Part shown: positions 43,835 through 52,056 of the stretch, one piece after another | Position numbering within the stretch: the first letter of the stretch is position 1 | Layout: each line of letters starts with the position of its first letter | DNA from: Armatimonadota bacterium | GTDB lineage: Bacteria > Armatimonadota > Fimbriimonadia > Fimbriimonadales > Fimbriimonadaceae | Direction: 5' to 3' | Assembly (NCBI GenBank): GCA_018268395.1 | Contig: JAFDWQ010000006.1 | Coordinates: 1-64,000 of the forward strand | DNA: 64,000 nt | Notes under the pieces: generated by a model | The model's input: the letters and a program-made list of their open reading frames with translations, nothing else | Database searches by the model: none | What the model was told of the DNA's origin: nothing | Translations under genes and position numbers: made by a program

Positions 43835-44442
43835 TGGGCGCCCCGATGGTCGGTTCCGAGCGACTTGAAGCCGTCAAGCTCAGGGACGCCCTTGGCGCTT
43901 CCCTCCTGAAGGTCAAGGAATACCGAGGTGAGACGTACCTGTGCGTCGCGACCGACCGGATCGTCGACGCCGTCCGGACCTTGAAGGACGACCCGGACTT
44001 GGAGTACGCCTATTTCGCCGAGTGCGTGGGCGTCGATTACAGTACTTGGGGACACGAACGGGACATGGACGGCCGGTTCGAGGTCGTTTACAACCTGTAC
44101 AGCCTGAAGCACTCGTCCCGTATCTTCGTTAAAGTTTCGGTCGACGACGGCGAGACCGTCCCGACTTTGAAAGACGTCTTCCTCGGTGCCGAATATCCCG
44201 AACGCGAAGTCCAGGACCTGTTCGGCGTCGTTTTCGAAGGGAACGGGCCCGAGCCCGGCCAGCGGTTCTTGTTGCCGGACGATTGGGCAGGGTTCCCCTT
44301 GCGGAAAGACGTCCCTCTTGGCGGTGAAGACGTCGTCTTCGCCCACGGAACGCGAGGCCCCGCGGTCGAAGACCTTCAGGCCCCTCATGCCGGCGAGAGC
44401 TTCGAAGGGCGGACAGGGACGGAAGACGTGTCCGGTCGATAA
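43834..44442 (+). CDS. nuoC: NADH-quinone oxidoreductase subunit C
   Basis: The 202-residue product is the peripheral-arm NuoC/30-kDa subunit. It has the segment YLCVATDRIVDAVRTLKDDPDLEYAYFAECVGVDY and the signature AEYPEREVQDLFGVVFEGNP-like stretch, then RFLLPDDWAGFPLRKD. It is separate from NuoD, not fused. It overlaps nuoA by one base. A weak terminator-like hairpin with eight T follows, so nuoA-nuoC may be a unit distinct from nuoD at 47903. Confidence 0.95.
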   Translation: MGAPMVGSERLEAVKLRDALGASLLKVKEYRGETYLCVATDRIVDAVRTLKDDPDLEYAYFAECVGVDYSTWGHERDMDGRFEVVYNLYSLKHSSRIFVKVSVDDGETVPTLKDVFLGAEYPEREVQDLFGVVFEGNGPEPGQRFLLPDDWAGFPLRKDVPLGGEDVVFAHGTRGPAVEDLQAPHAGESFEGRTGTEDVSGR

Positions 44443-44473
44443 GGCCCTTTGAGACGGGCTAAGACTTTTTTTT
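44443..44473 (+). terminator. Candidate terminator after nuoC
   Basis: A short 5-bp stem (GGCCC/GGGCT, one G-T pair) with an 8-base loop is followed by AAGAC and a run of eight T. The T-run is strong but the stem is weak. Confidence 0.5.
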
Positions 44474-44820
44474 GGGACCTTTCGAACGGTCCGACGCGCC
44501 CGGTCCGTCCGCTTATCGTGTTTCGTTCAGGAGCAAAAGCAAGCAGACTGTGCGGTCTCGAACTTGCCCGCTGCCTTCCAAACCTTTTCCGGAAAAGTTC
44601 ACTGATATTCACGAATACCGGTAATTCCAGGACTTTCGACGCATAAGCGAACTGCAGTGGTCCCGTTTTTTACGGTTTCTTCGGTGACGACCGAACTCTT
44701 TGGGCCAAAACTTGCTCCTCATAGCTGTCGGACGCATTCCGTCTTTGAATCCCGGAGCCTTGACCGGCCCGAGAGGGGAAAGGGAAGGTGGACGTCAACC
44801 CATCAATCGTGAAGCCATCC
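44474..44820. other. Intergenic region before the first pilin gene
   Basis: About 345 bases with no convincing gene. It contains a perfect 14-base palindrome, CTTTTCCGGAAAAG, at 44584-44597, and a purine-rich AGAGGGGAAAGGGAAGG run near 44772. The latter precedes a GTG at 44788 that is in frame with the pilin gene. A promoter is expected here, but I cannot assign boxes. Confidence 0.5.
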
Positions 44821-45714
44821 ATGAAACGTCGAGCATTTACCCTGATCGAGCTCCTCGTCGTAATCGCGATCATCGCGATCCTTGCGGCGATCCTCTTCCC
44901 TGTCTTCGCCCAGGCGAAGGAAGCTGCCAAGAAGACGGCCGACCTGTCGAACCATAAGCAGGTCACGCTGGCCTTCATGCAGTACCTTCCTGACAACGAC
45001 GACGTCTTCCCGCTGGGCTTCGGCCTCCGCGGCGACGCCCAGTCGTGGGCCTGGAACTACAGTCAATACTTCCCGCACAACTGGCCGAGCGGAGCGGGCA
45101 GCGACGGTTCCTATGCGATCCGCGCCTACTCTTCGCCTGTCGCTTGGGCCAACACGGTCCAGCCGTACAGCAAGAGCATCCAGCTCTTCAGCGGCCCGGG
45201 CCTCCCGGTCGTTTCGGCCGGCGCGGCCAGCAACGCCGCACCGAGCACGACCGTGCCGCGCGGTAACAGCAACATGACGTACAACGGCCTGTTGCAGGGC
45301 TATGGCGCCAGCGGCGTCCAGAACCCGGCCATGCTGCCGATGGTCTGGTCCGGTCGCGGCAAGGCCAACACGGACGGCGCGGTGCTGTCCAACCCGGCGC
45401 TGCAGTGCAACGAAGCCAACCTTCCTTGCACGTACGTGCCATACACCGCGGCGTGCGCTTCGACCAAGAACGGTCAGCAGAGCGCGATGTTCGTGGTCAG
45501 CGGTTCGCTGTGGGTCTATGGCAAGGGCGCCAACATGGCGTTCACCGACGGCCACTCGAAGTTCCGCACCCTCGGCGCGATCCTCGCCCCGAAGGACACG
45601 GACGCCAAGACCGACCCGTACACTCAGTACGACACCAACGGGTTCGGAGCCTCCTACTGGTGGGACGGCTGCCACGCTTGGCTGTTCCGCCCGGACTATA
45701 ACTTCAACCAGTAA
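44821..45714 (+). CDS. Type IV/II pseudopilin-like protein, copy 1
   Basis: About 297 residues opening [29 protein letters not shown]. This is a class III-type prepilin leader: a basic tail, Ala at -1, Phe at +1, Glu at +5, then a hydrophobic helix for assembly. The globular part has LSNHKQVTLAFMQYLPDNDDVFPLG, GSLWVYGKGANMAFTDGHSKFRTLGA, and the end WWDGCHAWLFRPDYNFN. This fits the 'prepilin-type processing-associated' proteins that are abundant in Armatimonadota and Planctomycetota. An upstream GTG at 44788 would give a longer leader. A hairpin follows the stop. It lies between nuoC and nuoD. Confidence 0.92.
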   Translation: MKRRAFTLIELLVVIAIIAILAAILFPVFAQAKEAAKKTADLSNHKQVTLAFMQYLPDNDDVFPLGFGLRGDAQSWAWNYSQYFPHNWPSGAGSDGSYAIRAYSSPVAWANTVQPYSKSIQLFSGPGLPVVSAGAASNAAPSTTVPRGNSNMTYNGLLQGYGASGVQNPAMLPMVWSGRGKANTDGAVLSNPALQCNEANLPCTYVPYTAACASTKNGQQSAMFVVSGSLWVYGKGANMAFTDGHSKFRTLGAILAPKDTDAKTDPYTQYDTNGFGASYWWDGCHAWLFRPDYNFNQ

Positions 45715-45728
45715 GTCCGGAGACTGGG

Positions 45729-45758
45729 CCTGGTCGGAGCTTTCGGGCTCCGGCCGGG
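45729..45758 (+). terminator. Hairpin after pilin copy 1
   Basis: A 12-bp stem (CCTGGTCGGAGC with GCTCCGGCCGGG, two G-T pairs) with a 6-base loop. It starts 14 bp past the stop and has no T-run. It may end transcription or protect the 3' end. Confidence 0.5.
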
Positions 45759-45969
45759 TCTGGACAACTTCATACGACGGCGAAGCTCCCTTGCTTTGAA
45801 CCTGATTGAGCGCTGACCGCTCCGAGTTCCCGGTTTTTATGACAAATCGCGGGAACAATCGGTGCGTTCCAGCGATCTTTGTGGTATCAAGTGAGACAGG
45901 GCGCGTTCCGCGCGGGAGACCGCACGGGATCCGACCCCGCTTGAAAATCCTCAAGTGAGTGAAGCAATT

Positions 45970-46860
45970 ATGAAACGCCGTGCGTTTACGCTCATCGAGC
46001 TTCTGGTCGTGATCGCGATCATCGCGATCCTTGCGGCCATCCTGTTCCCTGTCTTCGCCCAAGCCAAAGAGGCCGCGAAGAAGACGGCGGACTTGTCCAA
46101 CCACAAGCAGGTCACCCTTGCGTTCATGCAATACCTGCCTGACAACGACGACGTGTTCCCGCTCGGCTTCGGCCCGCGGGGCGACGCCCAGCCGTGGGCC
46201 TGGAACTATAACCAGTACTTCCCGCACAACTGGCCTTCGGGAGCAGGCGGCGACGGTTCGTACGCGATCCGTGCGTACACCTCCCCCAGCGCTTGGGCCA
46301 ACACGATCCAGCCGTATACCAAGAACATCCAGATGTTCAGCGGCCCCGGCCTGCCGATCGTCTCCGGCGGTGCGGTCAGCAACGCCGCCCCGGGCACCGT
46401 TCCTAAGGGTACGACCGCGATGACGTACAACGGCCTTCTCATGGCCTATGGCGCCAGCGGCGTCCAGAACCCTGCGATGCTGCCGATGGCCTGGTCCGGT
46501 CGCGGCAAGGCCAACGTGGACGGTGCGATCCTTTCGAACCCGGCCCTGCAGTGCAACGAAGCCAACAAGCCGTGCAGCTACGTGCCGTGGAAGTCGGGTT
46601 GCGCCAGCACTCGGAACGGCGAGCAGAGCGCGATGTTCACGCTCAGCGGTTCGCTCTGGGTCTACGGCAAGGGCGCCAACATGGCGTTCACCGACGGTCA
46701 CGCGAAGTTCCGCACCCTCGGCGCGGTCCTCTCTCCGAAGGACACGGACTACAAGACCGACCCCTACACCGGCTATGACGCCACGGGCATCCCGGGCTTC
46801 TACTGGTGGGACGGTTGCCACGCTTGGCTGTTCCGCCCAGACTACAACTTCAACAACTAA
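45970..46860 (+). CDS. Type IV/II pseudopilin-like protein, copy 2
   Basis: About 296 residues. The first 68 residues, including [12 protein letters not shown] and VFAQAKEAAKKTADLSNHK, are identical to copy 1 at the protein level. Differences in the rest are scattered, and the end WWDGCHAWLFRPDYNFN is conserved. Codons differ often at silent positions, so this is an older duplication under strong selection on the protein. ATG 45970 is preceded by an in-frame GTG at 45955. The upstream 255-bp gap holds the copy 1 hairpin and no gene. A terminator-like hairpin follows. Confidence 0.92.
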   Translation: MKRRAFTLIELLVVIAIIAILAAILFPVFAQAKEAAKKTADLSNHKQVTLAFMQYLPDNDDVFPLGFGPRGDAQPWAWNYNQYFPHNWPSGAGGDGSYAIRAYTSPSAWANTIQPYTKNIQMFSGPGLPIVSGGAVSNAAPGTVPKGTTAMTYNGLLMAYGASGVQNPAMLPMAWSGRGKANVDGAILSNPALQCNEANKPCSYVPWKSGCASTRNGEQSAMFTLSGSLWVYGKGANMAFTDGHAKFRTLGAVLSPKDTDYKTDPYTGYDATGIPGFYWWDGCHAWLFRPDYNFNN

Positions 46861-46880
46861 TATAATGTTGAAGGCGGGAG

Positions 46881-46919
46881 GGCTCGGTGACCGTCTCGGT
46901 TGCCGGGCCTGACCGTTTT
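46881..46919 (+). terminator. Terminator after pilin copy 2
   Basis: A 12-bp stem (GGCTCGGTGACC with GGTTGCCGGGCC, containing G-T pairs) with a GTCTC loop. It is followed by TGACCG and TTTT. Confidence 0.6.
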
Positions 46920-46959
46920 AGGACACAATTCCAAAGACGGAACTTATCGAAGGAACCTC

Positions 46960-47139
46960 ATGAAGAGACTCATCCTGCTGGCGTTCGCCGGCTTCTTGAC
47001 CCTCGTCGTCATCGGTTGCGACCAAGCGACCGCCCCGCCTGCTTCGGACTCCGGTAAGGGTTCGTCCGGCGCCAAGCTGCCGCCGGGAGCGCAAGGCAAC
47101 GCGAACGGCGACATGCCGAAGACCGCAACACCGGAGTGA
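46960..47139 (+). CDS. Very small lipoprotein, linked to pilin genes
   Basis: The 59-residue product has a lipoprotein signal (MKRLILLAFAGFLTLVVIGC) and a mature part that is just a Ser/Gly/Pro/Lys-rich tether. Such tiny lipoproteins are often spacers or docking peptides. AAGGAA precedes the ATG. Its stop overlaps the start of the next lipoprotein gene (GTGA). A second small lipoprotein occurs after pilin copy 4, so there is a repeated pilin-then-lipoprotein order. Function unknown. Confidence 0.75.
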   Translation: MKRLILLAFAGFLTLVVIGCDQATAPPASDSGKGSSGAKLPPGAQGNANGDMPKTATPE

Positions 47140-47831
47140 ACCTGATCAGAACGTCCGCACCGTCGGTCCTTCTGACGGTCGTGGCGGCCCTTTCTGCAGG
47201 CGGCTGCGGGCCGTCCCAGGAAGAGGCGATCATCGCCAAGAACCGCGCCCGACCCAAGCCGGGTTGGGTGCGGCTCGTCAATTTTTCGTCGAGGCCGCTC
47301 GAACTCTGGATGGACAACCGTCCGTCGTCAGGGTCCGTCGCGGCGGGTGCAGCCTCTGGCTATTCCGGCACCAGCCCGAAGGCGCACAAGTTCGTCTTGA
47401 AATCGGGCGACACGGAAGTCTTGACCGGCGAAGTCGAAGCCCAATCCGATCTGGGGACCTCGGTGGTCGTCACCGACCAAGGCGGAAAGGTCGCTTTCAA
47501 GACGGCCGTCGGCGAACCCAGGATCATTCCCAAAGGCTCGAACAAACTCGTCGTTTTCGACCTCACCGGTAAAGCCGCAGGGTTCGAGGTCAAAGACGAG
47601 AACGGCATGACCATCGGCGTCGTCCCGGGCGGACTGTCACAGCCCGGTGAACCGATGACCCTCGAAGCGAACTTCCGGCTCGTGTCCGGCGGCAAGACCT
47701 TGGCCACGGCCCAAGTCTTCAACCCGATGGAAGCCAACACCGGTTTCATCCTTCCCGGTTCACCGACCCGGTTCGTCATTTTCGGCAACTCGCCGAAGAC
47801 CGAACCTCTGAAGACGTCGGACTTCAACTGA
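47136..47831 (+). CDS. Lipoprotein of unknown function, coupled to small lipoprotein
   Basis: 231 residues from a GTG overlapping the previous stop. The lipobox is SAGGC near residue 24. The mature part starts PGWVRLVNFSSRPLELWMD and continues with repeated short beta strands (VLKSGDTEVLTGEVEAQSDLG, RIIPKGSNKLVVFDL). This resembles a DUF4397-like Ig/beta-sandwich pattern (WVRLVNxS...), but I would not assert the family. It lies between pilin copy 2 and nuoD. Function unknown. Confidence 0.75.
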   Translation: MNLIRTSAPSVLLTVVAALSAGGCGPSQEEAIIAKNRARPKPGWVRLVNFSSRPLELWMDNRPSSGSVAAGAASGYSGTSPKAHKFVLKSGDTEVLTGEVEAQSDLGTSVVVTDQGGKVAFKTAVGEPRIIPKGSNKLVVFDLTGKAAGFEVKDENGMTIGVVPGGLSQPGEPMTLEANFRLVSGGKTLATAQVFNPMEANTGFILPGSPTRFVIFGNSPKTEPLKTSDFN

Positions 47832-47855
47832 AGCCGGGCCCGTCGGCGCTTAAGA

Positions 47856-47884
47856 CTCCCGCCCCCCTCGACCCCGGGCGGGGG
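47856..47884 (+). promoter_or_regulatory. GC-rich hairpin just before nuoD
   Basis: CTCCCGCCC pairs with GGGCGGGGG (9 bp with a G-T pair) around an 11-base loop, ending 18 bp before the nuoD ATG. It has no T-run after it. It could attenuate or regulate nuoD translation. Confidence 0.35.
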
Positions 47885-47902
47885 TACGATCTGGCAAGCC
47901 CG

Positions 47903-49120
47903 ATGAGCACCCACACCTTCATCCCCAGCACCGAGACCGTGTTCGAACGGACGGGCGAAAACACGATGATCGTGAACATGGGGCCCCAACACCCGAGCAC
48001 CCATGGCGTGCTCCGCGTGATCCTCGAACTCGAAGGCGAAACGATCGTCAGGGCCAAAAACGTCATCGGTTACCTCCACACGGGGATGGAGAAGGAAGCG
48101 GAGAGCCAGACCTACCAGAAGTGCGTGGTCATGACCGACCGCATGGACTATCTCAACGCGAACGGCAACAACCTCGCTCACGCCCTCGCCGTCGAGAAAC
48201 TCTTGGGGATCGAAATCCCTCGCCGGGGCTCTTATCTCAGGGTCGTCCTCGCTGAACTGAGCCGCGTCGCGAGCCACCTTGTCTGGTTGGGGACTCACGC
48301 CCTTGACCTTGGCGCCATGACGCCCTTCTTCTACGTCATGCAACAACGGGAGCTGATCCTCGACCTGTTCGAGATGTTCAGCGGCGTCCGGATGATGCCG
48401 TCCTGGATCGTGCCGGGCGGATTGAGGGGCGACGCGCCGGAAGGGTTCGAGACCCGGCTCCGCACGTTCTTGGCCGGCTTCCTGAGCGAACTGGAAGTGG
48501 TCGAGAACCTCTTGGCCGAGAACGCGATCTGGAAGGAGAGGACCCAAAACGTCGGGATCCTCACGGCAAAGGAGACCTTGGAACTGGGCTGTTCGGGCCC
48601 GATCGCCCGGGCCAGCGGCGTCGAGTGGGACCTCCGTAAGAGCAGTCCGTACTGTTGCTACGACGAGTTCGACTTTCAGATCCCGGTGGGCGAAGTCGGG
48701 GACGTTTATGACCGCTTCCTCGTCCGCATCGCCGAAATGAAGGAGTCGGTCAAGATCATCACTCAAGCGATCGACGGCCTTCCCGAAGGGCCTTGGAACT
48801 CTTCGGACCGGAAGGTCGTGCCGCCCGCCAGGGCCGAGCTCGACAGTTCCATGGAAGCGGTGATCCACCACTTCAAGCTGTGGACCGAGGGATACCGCCC
48901 GCCGGTCGGCGAAGCTTATGCCGGAGTCGAAGGCAGTAAAGGCGAACTGGGCTTCTACATCGTCAGCGACGGCACGAACAGGCCATACCGGTGGCACGAA
49001 CGCCCGTCCAGCTTTATGAACCTGAAGGCGCTCGAAGTGCTGGCCGAAGGCAAGTTGATCGCCGACCTGATCGCCATCATCGGTTCGATCGACATCGTGC
49101 TCGGCGAAATCGACCGCTGA
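47903..49120 (+). CDS. nuoD: NADH-quinone oxidoreductase subunit D
   Basis: The 405-residue product is the 49-kDa peripheral subunit that shapes the quinone pocket. It shows MGPQHPSTHGVLRVILELEGE, IGYLHTGMEKEAE, RMDYLNANGNN, LAELSRVASHLVWLGT, PGGLRGD and the C-terminal IIGSIDIVLGEIDR (the hydrogenase-like end). It has full length. A pilin gene begins 35 bp after its stop and nuoE 19 bp after that, so these three are probably on one transcript. Confidence 0.97.
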   Translation: MSTHTFIPSTETVFERTGENTMIVNMGPQHPSTHGVLRVILELEGETIVRAKNVIGYLHTGMEKEAESQTYQKCVVMTDRMDYLNANGNNLAHALAVEKLLGIEIPRRGSYLRVVLAELSRVASHLVWLGTHALDLGAMTPFFYVMQQRELILDLFEMFSGVRMMPSWIVPGGLRGDAPEGFETRLRTFLAGFLSELEVVENLLAENAIWKERTQNVGILTAKETLELGCSGPIARASGVEWDLRKSSPYCCYDEFDFQIPVGEVGDVYDRFLVRIAEMKESVKIITQAIDGLPEGPWNSSDRKVVPPARAELDSSMEAVIHHFKLWTEGYRPPVGEAYAGVEGSKGELGFYIVSDGTNRPYRWHERPSSFMNLKALEVLAEGKLIADLIAIIGSIDIVLGEIDR

Positions 49121-49155
49121 GGGATTCTGGACACTGTCGACTATAATGGAAGGCG

Positions 49156-50073
49156 ATGCGCCGCGCCTTCACGCTGATCGAACTCCTTGTCGTGATCGCG
49201 ATCATCGCCATTCTGGCGGGGATCCTGTTCCCCGTTTTCGTCCAAGCGAAAGAAGCCGCCCGTAAGACGACGGGCATCAACAACGTCAAGCAGGTCGCGC
49301 TCGCGACGGTCGGCTACACGGTGGACTGGGACGACACCTACCCGATCATGCAACGCGTCCAGGCGAACGGCGTCGTCCGCTATTACGAGTCGATCGGACT
49401 TCCCGCGGGATGGGACTTCAACGGCCAGTTCCGGGACATGGACAACGTCGCCTGGGTCAATTCGGTCCAACCGTACTTGAAGAACTATGCCGTCATGACC
49501 CTGAACGGCCAGAACGTCTGGTCGTACAAGGACACCCGCTACGCGAACGCCACCCAGCCCTTCTTCAACGGCTCGGTCTCTTTGAACGGGGTCCTCGCCT
49601 CGTATCCGGCGACCGGCGTCGCCAGCCCGTCGAAGCTGACGCTCGTCTGGTTCGGGAACATGAAGGAAGAGATCCGGGGGTACGTGTACACGAACCCGCT
49701 CCTGATCTGTAGCCGGATGCCCTGCACGTTCAAAGGCGCGAACACGTTCGGTGACCGCAGCGACTACACCTATGGGTACCTGCGCGGCGACATGCCTCAG
49801 AACGAAACGGGTTGGGTCGTCGGACGGGGCATGCCGATGGTGGCGTGCGACGCCCACGTCAAATTCGTACCCTTGAACCCGGGCGGCGCCGAGACCAAAC
49901 CCGGCGAGATGGTCCGGTCGTACGACCACCCGACAATGGCTTTCGGGAAGAACGGGATGTTGAAGTCCTTCCACACGTGCAAGGACACGCCGACCTCCCA
50001 CGCCTACTTGAGTTTCTTCCGTCCGGACTCCGAATTCGACTACAACTTCGGTCAGGACGTCCTCTGCCACTGA
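49156..50073 (+). CDS. Type IV/II pseudopilin-like protein, copy 3
   Basis: The 305-residue product opens [54 protein letters not shown], with prepilin leader and assembly helix. The later part differs from copies 1 and 2: it has [27 protein letters not shown] and a shortened [15 protein letters not shown], and it ends [24 protein letters not shown] lies just before the ATG. It fits tightly between nuoD (35 bp) and nuoE (19 bp), so it appears to be part of the complex I transcript. Confidence 0.9.
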   Translation: MRRAFTLIELLVVIAIIAILAGILFPVFVQAKEAARKTTGINNVKQVALATVGYTVDWDDTYPIMQRVQANGVVRYYESIGLPAGWDFNGQFRDMDNVAWVNSVQPYLKNYAVMTLNGQNVWSYKDTRYANATQPFFNGSVSLNGVLASYPATGVASPSKLTLVWFGNMKEEIRGYVYTNPLLICSRMPCTFKGANTFGDRSDYTYGYLRGDMPQNETGWVVGRGMPMVACDAHVKFVPLNPGGAETKPGEMVRSYDHPTMAFGKNGMLKSFHTCKDTPTSHAYLSFFRPDSEFDYNFGQDVLCH

Positions 50074-50092
50074 GCGGTACACTCGAAGGGCG

Positions 50093-50692
50093 ATGTCCGA
50101 CGTTGTCACGCTCAGCCCTGAACGACCGAAAGCCCCCAGGCCCGAGGAACTGGAGCTGAAGTTCGGCCAACGGGCGTGCGAGGAACTCGAGAAGCTCAAG
50201 GGACACTATCCCGACTTGAAGAGCTGCATCCTTCCCTGCCTCTGGATCGCCCAGCGCGAGTACGGCGGATGGCTGCCCCCGGCCGCCGTCGCCGAGGTCG
50301 CCCACCGGCTCGGACGCAGTTTTGCAGAAGTCGAGGGCGTGGCCACGTTCTATTCGATGTACAACACCGACCATCTGCCGGGACGCCATCTCATCGAAGT
50401 CTGCACTTGCCTGTCCTGCCATTTGTGCGGGGCTTACCGGATCGTCGACCACCTCGAGGACCGGTTGGGCGTCAAGCTGGGCGAGACGACCCCGGACGGC
50501 GTGTTCACGATCCATGAGGTCGAGTGCCTGGACGCGTGCGACCGCGCCCCGCTCCTCCAGGTCGGCGACCGTTATGTCGGGCCGGTGACTCCGGAGTCCG
50601 TCGACGCGCTGCTCGACGAGTTGAGGGGTCGGGAAGACTCGACGGTGGTCCAACTCGCGGACTCCGTCGTCCAAGTCCACCTCGACAGATAA
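50093..50692 (+). CDS. nuoE: NADH-quinone oxidoreductase subunit E
   Basis: The 199-residue product carries the N1a [2Fe-2S] cluster. The fold starts QREYGGWLPPAAVAEVAHRLGRSFAEVEGVATFY. The ligand region is VCTCLSCHLCGA with ECLDACDRAPLLQV, giving the usual four Cys. Its start lies 19 bp after a pilin gene. It ends 132 bp before the next pilin gene, from which an inverted repeat separates it. Confidence 0.95.
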   Translation: MSDVVTLSPERPKAPRPEELELKFGQRACEELEKLKGHYPDLKSCILPCLWIAQREYGGWLPPAAVAEVAHRLGRSFAEVEGVATFYSMYNTDHLPGRHLIEVCTCLSCHLCGAYRIVDHLEDRLGVKLGETTPDGVFTIHEVECLDACDRAPLLQVGDRYVGPVTPESVDALLDELRGREDSTVVQLADSVVQVHLDR

Positions 50693-50749
50693 GCAGTTCG
50701 GAAACCTGACAATTCGAACCTAAGGTTCCCGGCCGACGAGAAATCAAGC

Positions 50750-50765
50750 CCCGTATAAATACGGG
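50750..50765. promoter_or_regulatory. Inverted repeat upstream of pilin copy 4
   Basis: CCCGTAT and ATACGGG with a two-base spacer (AA) form a perfect 7-bp dyad, about 60 bp before the ATG of the next pilin gene. It could be an operator or a small hairpin. A second half-site-like CCCGTATTG lies 15 bp downstream. Confidence 0.5.
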
Positions 50766-50824
50766 AAATGAAACAATTGGCCCGTATTGTGTGTCATTAT
50801 GGTTGAGGAGGTTTCTCCCATAAC

Positions 50825-51721
50825 ATGCGACGCAATGCATTTACTCTCATCGAGCTTCTGGTCGTAATCGCGATCATCGCGATTCTCGCGGCCATCCTCT
50901 TCCCGGTCTTTGCCCAGGCTAAGATCGCGGCGAAGAAAACGGCGAGCATCAGCAATCAGAAGCAGTACAACACGGCCGTCCACATGTACCTCACGGACAA
51001 CGAGGACGTCTGCCCGATCATCCAGTACAACAACACGTACGACGTCCGTGCGGGCGACCAGGCGATCGGCACGATCGTCAACCCGTACATGAAGAACCAG
51101 GACATCTGGGCCGACCCGAACAGCCCGATCGGTCGACAGGAGCGCATCCTCAAGGACATGCTCGACCCGACCACCTGGACCGAGCCGACCAAGACGCAGC
51201 AGATCCTGTTCAACTTGGCGATCAAGAACGACTACGGCTACAACACGCAGTACTTCAGCGTGATGGGCGCGAACTGCCCTGAGAACGGCGTCACCCTGCC
51301 GTTCAAGGCGTTCGGTACGAACCACACCGCCGTCGGCGACCCGGGCAACACCCTGATGTTCGTCAACTCGCTGTGGGACCGCTCTGGCAACGCCGTCGTC
51401 GGCGGTGGCAACTGGGGCCTCGACGCTCCGTGCCGCCAGTACAAGGATCCGAACACGGGCGTCATCAAGGACACCTTCCCGGCCCTCCAGGGCGGCTGTA
51501 CGGGTCGCTGGTGGTGGGGCGGCTGGAACCCGGGCACCACGGGTTGGAACGAGTTCGGCGGCGCTTGGCCCTATCACGCCGGTAAGGCCGTCGTCGGCTT
51601 CTCGGACAGCCACGCCAAGGTCCTCTCGATGTCTCAGGTCGCTCGCGGCTGTGACGTCAAGACGGGTTGGGGCGGCTACGTGTTCGACCGCGCTCAGTAC
51701 ATCTGGGACCTGGACAACTAA
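50825..51721 (+). CDS. Type IV/II pseudopilin-like protein, copy 4
   Basis: The 298-residue product opens [65 protein letters not shown]. The C-terminal part has WPYHAGKAVVGFSDSHAKVLSMSQ, close to the H-x9-DG motif of processing-associated pseudopilins (DS here). TTGAGGAGG precedes the ATG, partly covered by a small GGAG/CTCC hairpin. A small lipoprotein gene starts 6 bp after the stop. The upstream gap to nuoE holds the inverted repeat at 50750. Confidence 0.9.
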   Translation: MRRNAFTLIELLVVIAIIAILAAILFPVFAQAKIAAKKTASISNQKQYNTAVHMYLTDNEDVCPIIQYNNTYDVRAGDQAIGTIVNPYMKNQDIWADPNSPIGRQERILKDMLDPTTWTEPTKTQQILFNLAIKNDYGYNTQYFSVMGANCPENGVTLPFKAFGTNHTAVGDPGNTLMFVNSLWDRSGNAVVGGGNWGLDAPCRQYKDPNTGVIKDTFPALQGGCTGRWWWGGWNPGTTGWNEFGGAWPYHAGKAVVGFSDSHAKVLSMSQVARGCDVKTGWGGYVFDRAQYIWDLDN

Positions 51722-51727
51722 GATCAC

Positions 51728-51964
51728 ATGCTGAGAAACCTGTTAGCCCTTTGCCTTGCAGCAGCCCTGACCGGGCTGCTCGCAGGGTGCGGTTCCGGTG
51801 AGACTTCGTCGAGCGATCTGAAAACGGAAAACGATCAGATCAAGAAGCAGAGCGTAGACCAGGGCCAAGTGGCCCCCATCAACGACACCGTCCAAATGGG
51901 TGGGCCAGGTGGCAGCGGCGGCGGATCCAACATCATGCCGAAAGGCGTGAGGGACAAGAAGTAA
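51728..51964 (+). CDS. Small lipoprotein, linked to pilin copy 4
   Basis: The 78-residue product has signal peptide MLRNLLALCLAAALTGLLAGC with a lipobox. A short mature part rich in Ser, Lys, Asp and Gly follows, ending NIMPKGVRDKK. It starts 6 bp after pilin copy 4 and ends at a strong terminator, so it is co-transcribed with that pilin. It parallels the 59-residue lipoprotein after pilin copy 2. Function unknown; a periplasmic tether or pilin-docking peptide is possible. Confidence 0.8.
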   Translation: MLRNLLALCLAAALTGLLAGCGSGETSSSDLKTENDQIKKQSVDQGQVAPINDTVQMGGPGGSGGGSNIMPKGVRDKK

Positions 51965-51986
51965 GTCCCGGTCCGGCGCGAAACAG

Positions 51987-52023
51987 AGGCGGCGGCTTCC
52001 GAAAGGAAGCCGCCGCCTTTCTT
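51987..52023 (+). terminator. Strong rho-independent terminator after small lipoprotein
   Basis: A perfect 14-bp stem (AGGCGGCGGCTTCC with its complement) has a GAAA tetraloop, followed by TTTCTT. It ends the pilin/lipoprotein transcript. nuoF starts about 35 bp later and so needs its own promoter. Confidence 0.93.
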
Positions 52024-52056
52024 CGTACGGGGCTCCAGGTAGACTGCACGGCTGAA

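Noticed and set aside
44449-44646. Short open frame between nuoC and the first pilin
   Set aside because: No ribosome site and Arg/Lys-rich translation; overlaps a terminator-like T-run.
49142-49147. TATAAT as a promoter for pilin copy 3
   Set aside because: It lies 8 bp before the ATG, with no -35 box 17 bp upstream, and the gene sits within closely packed nuo genes.
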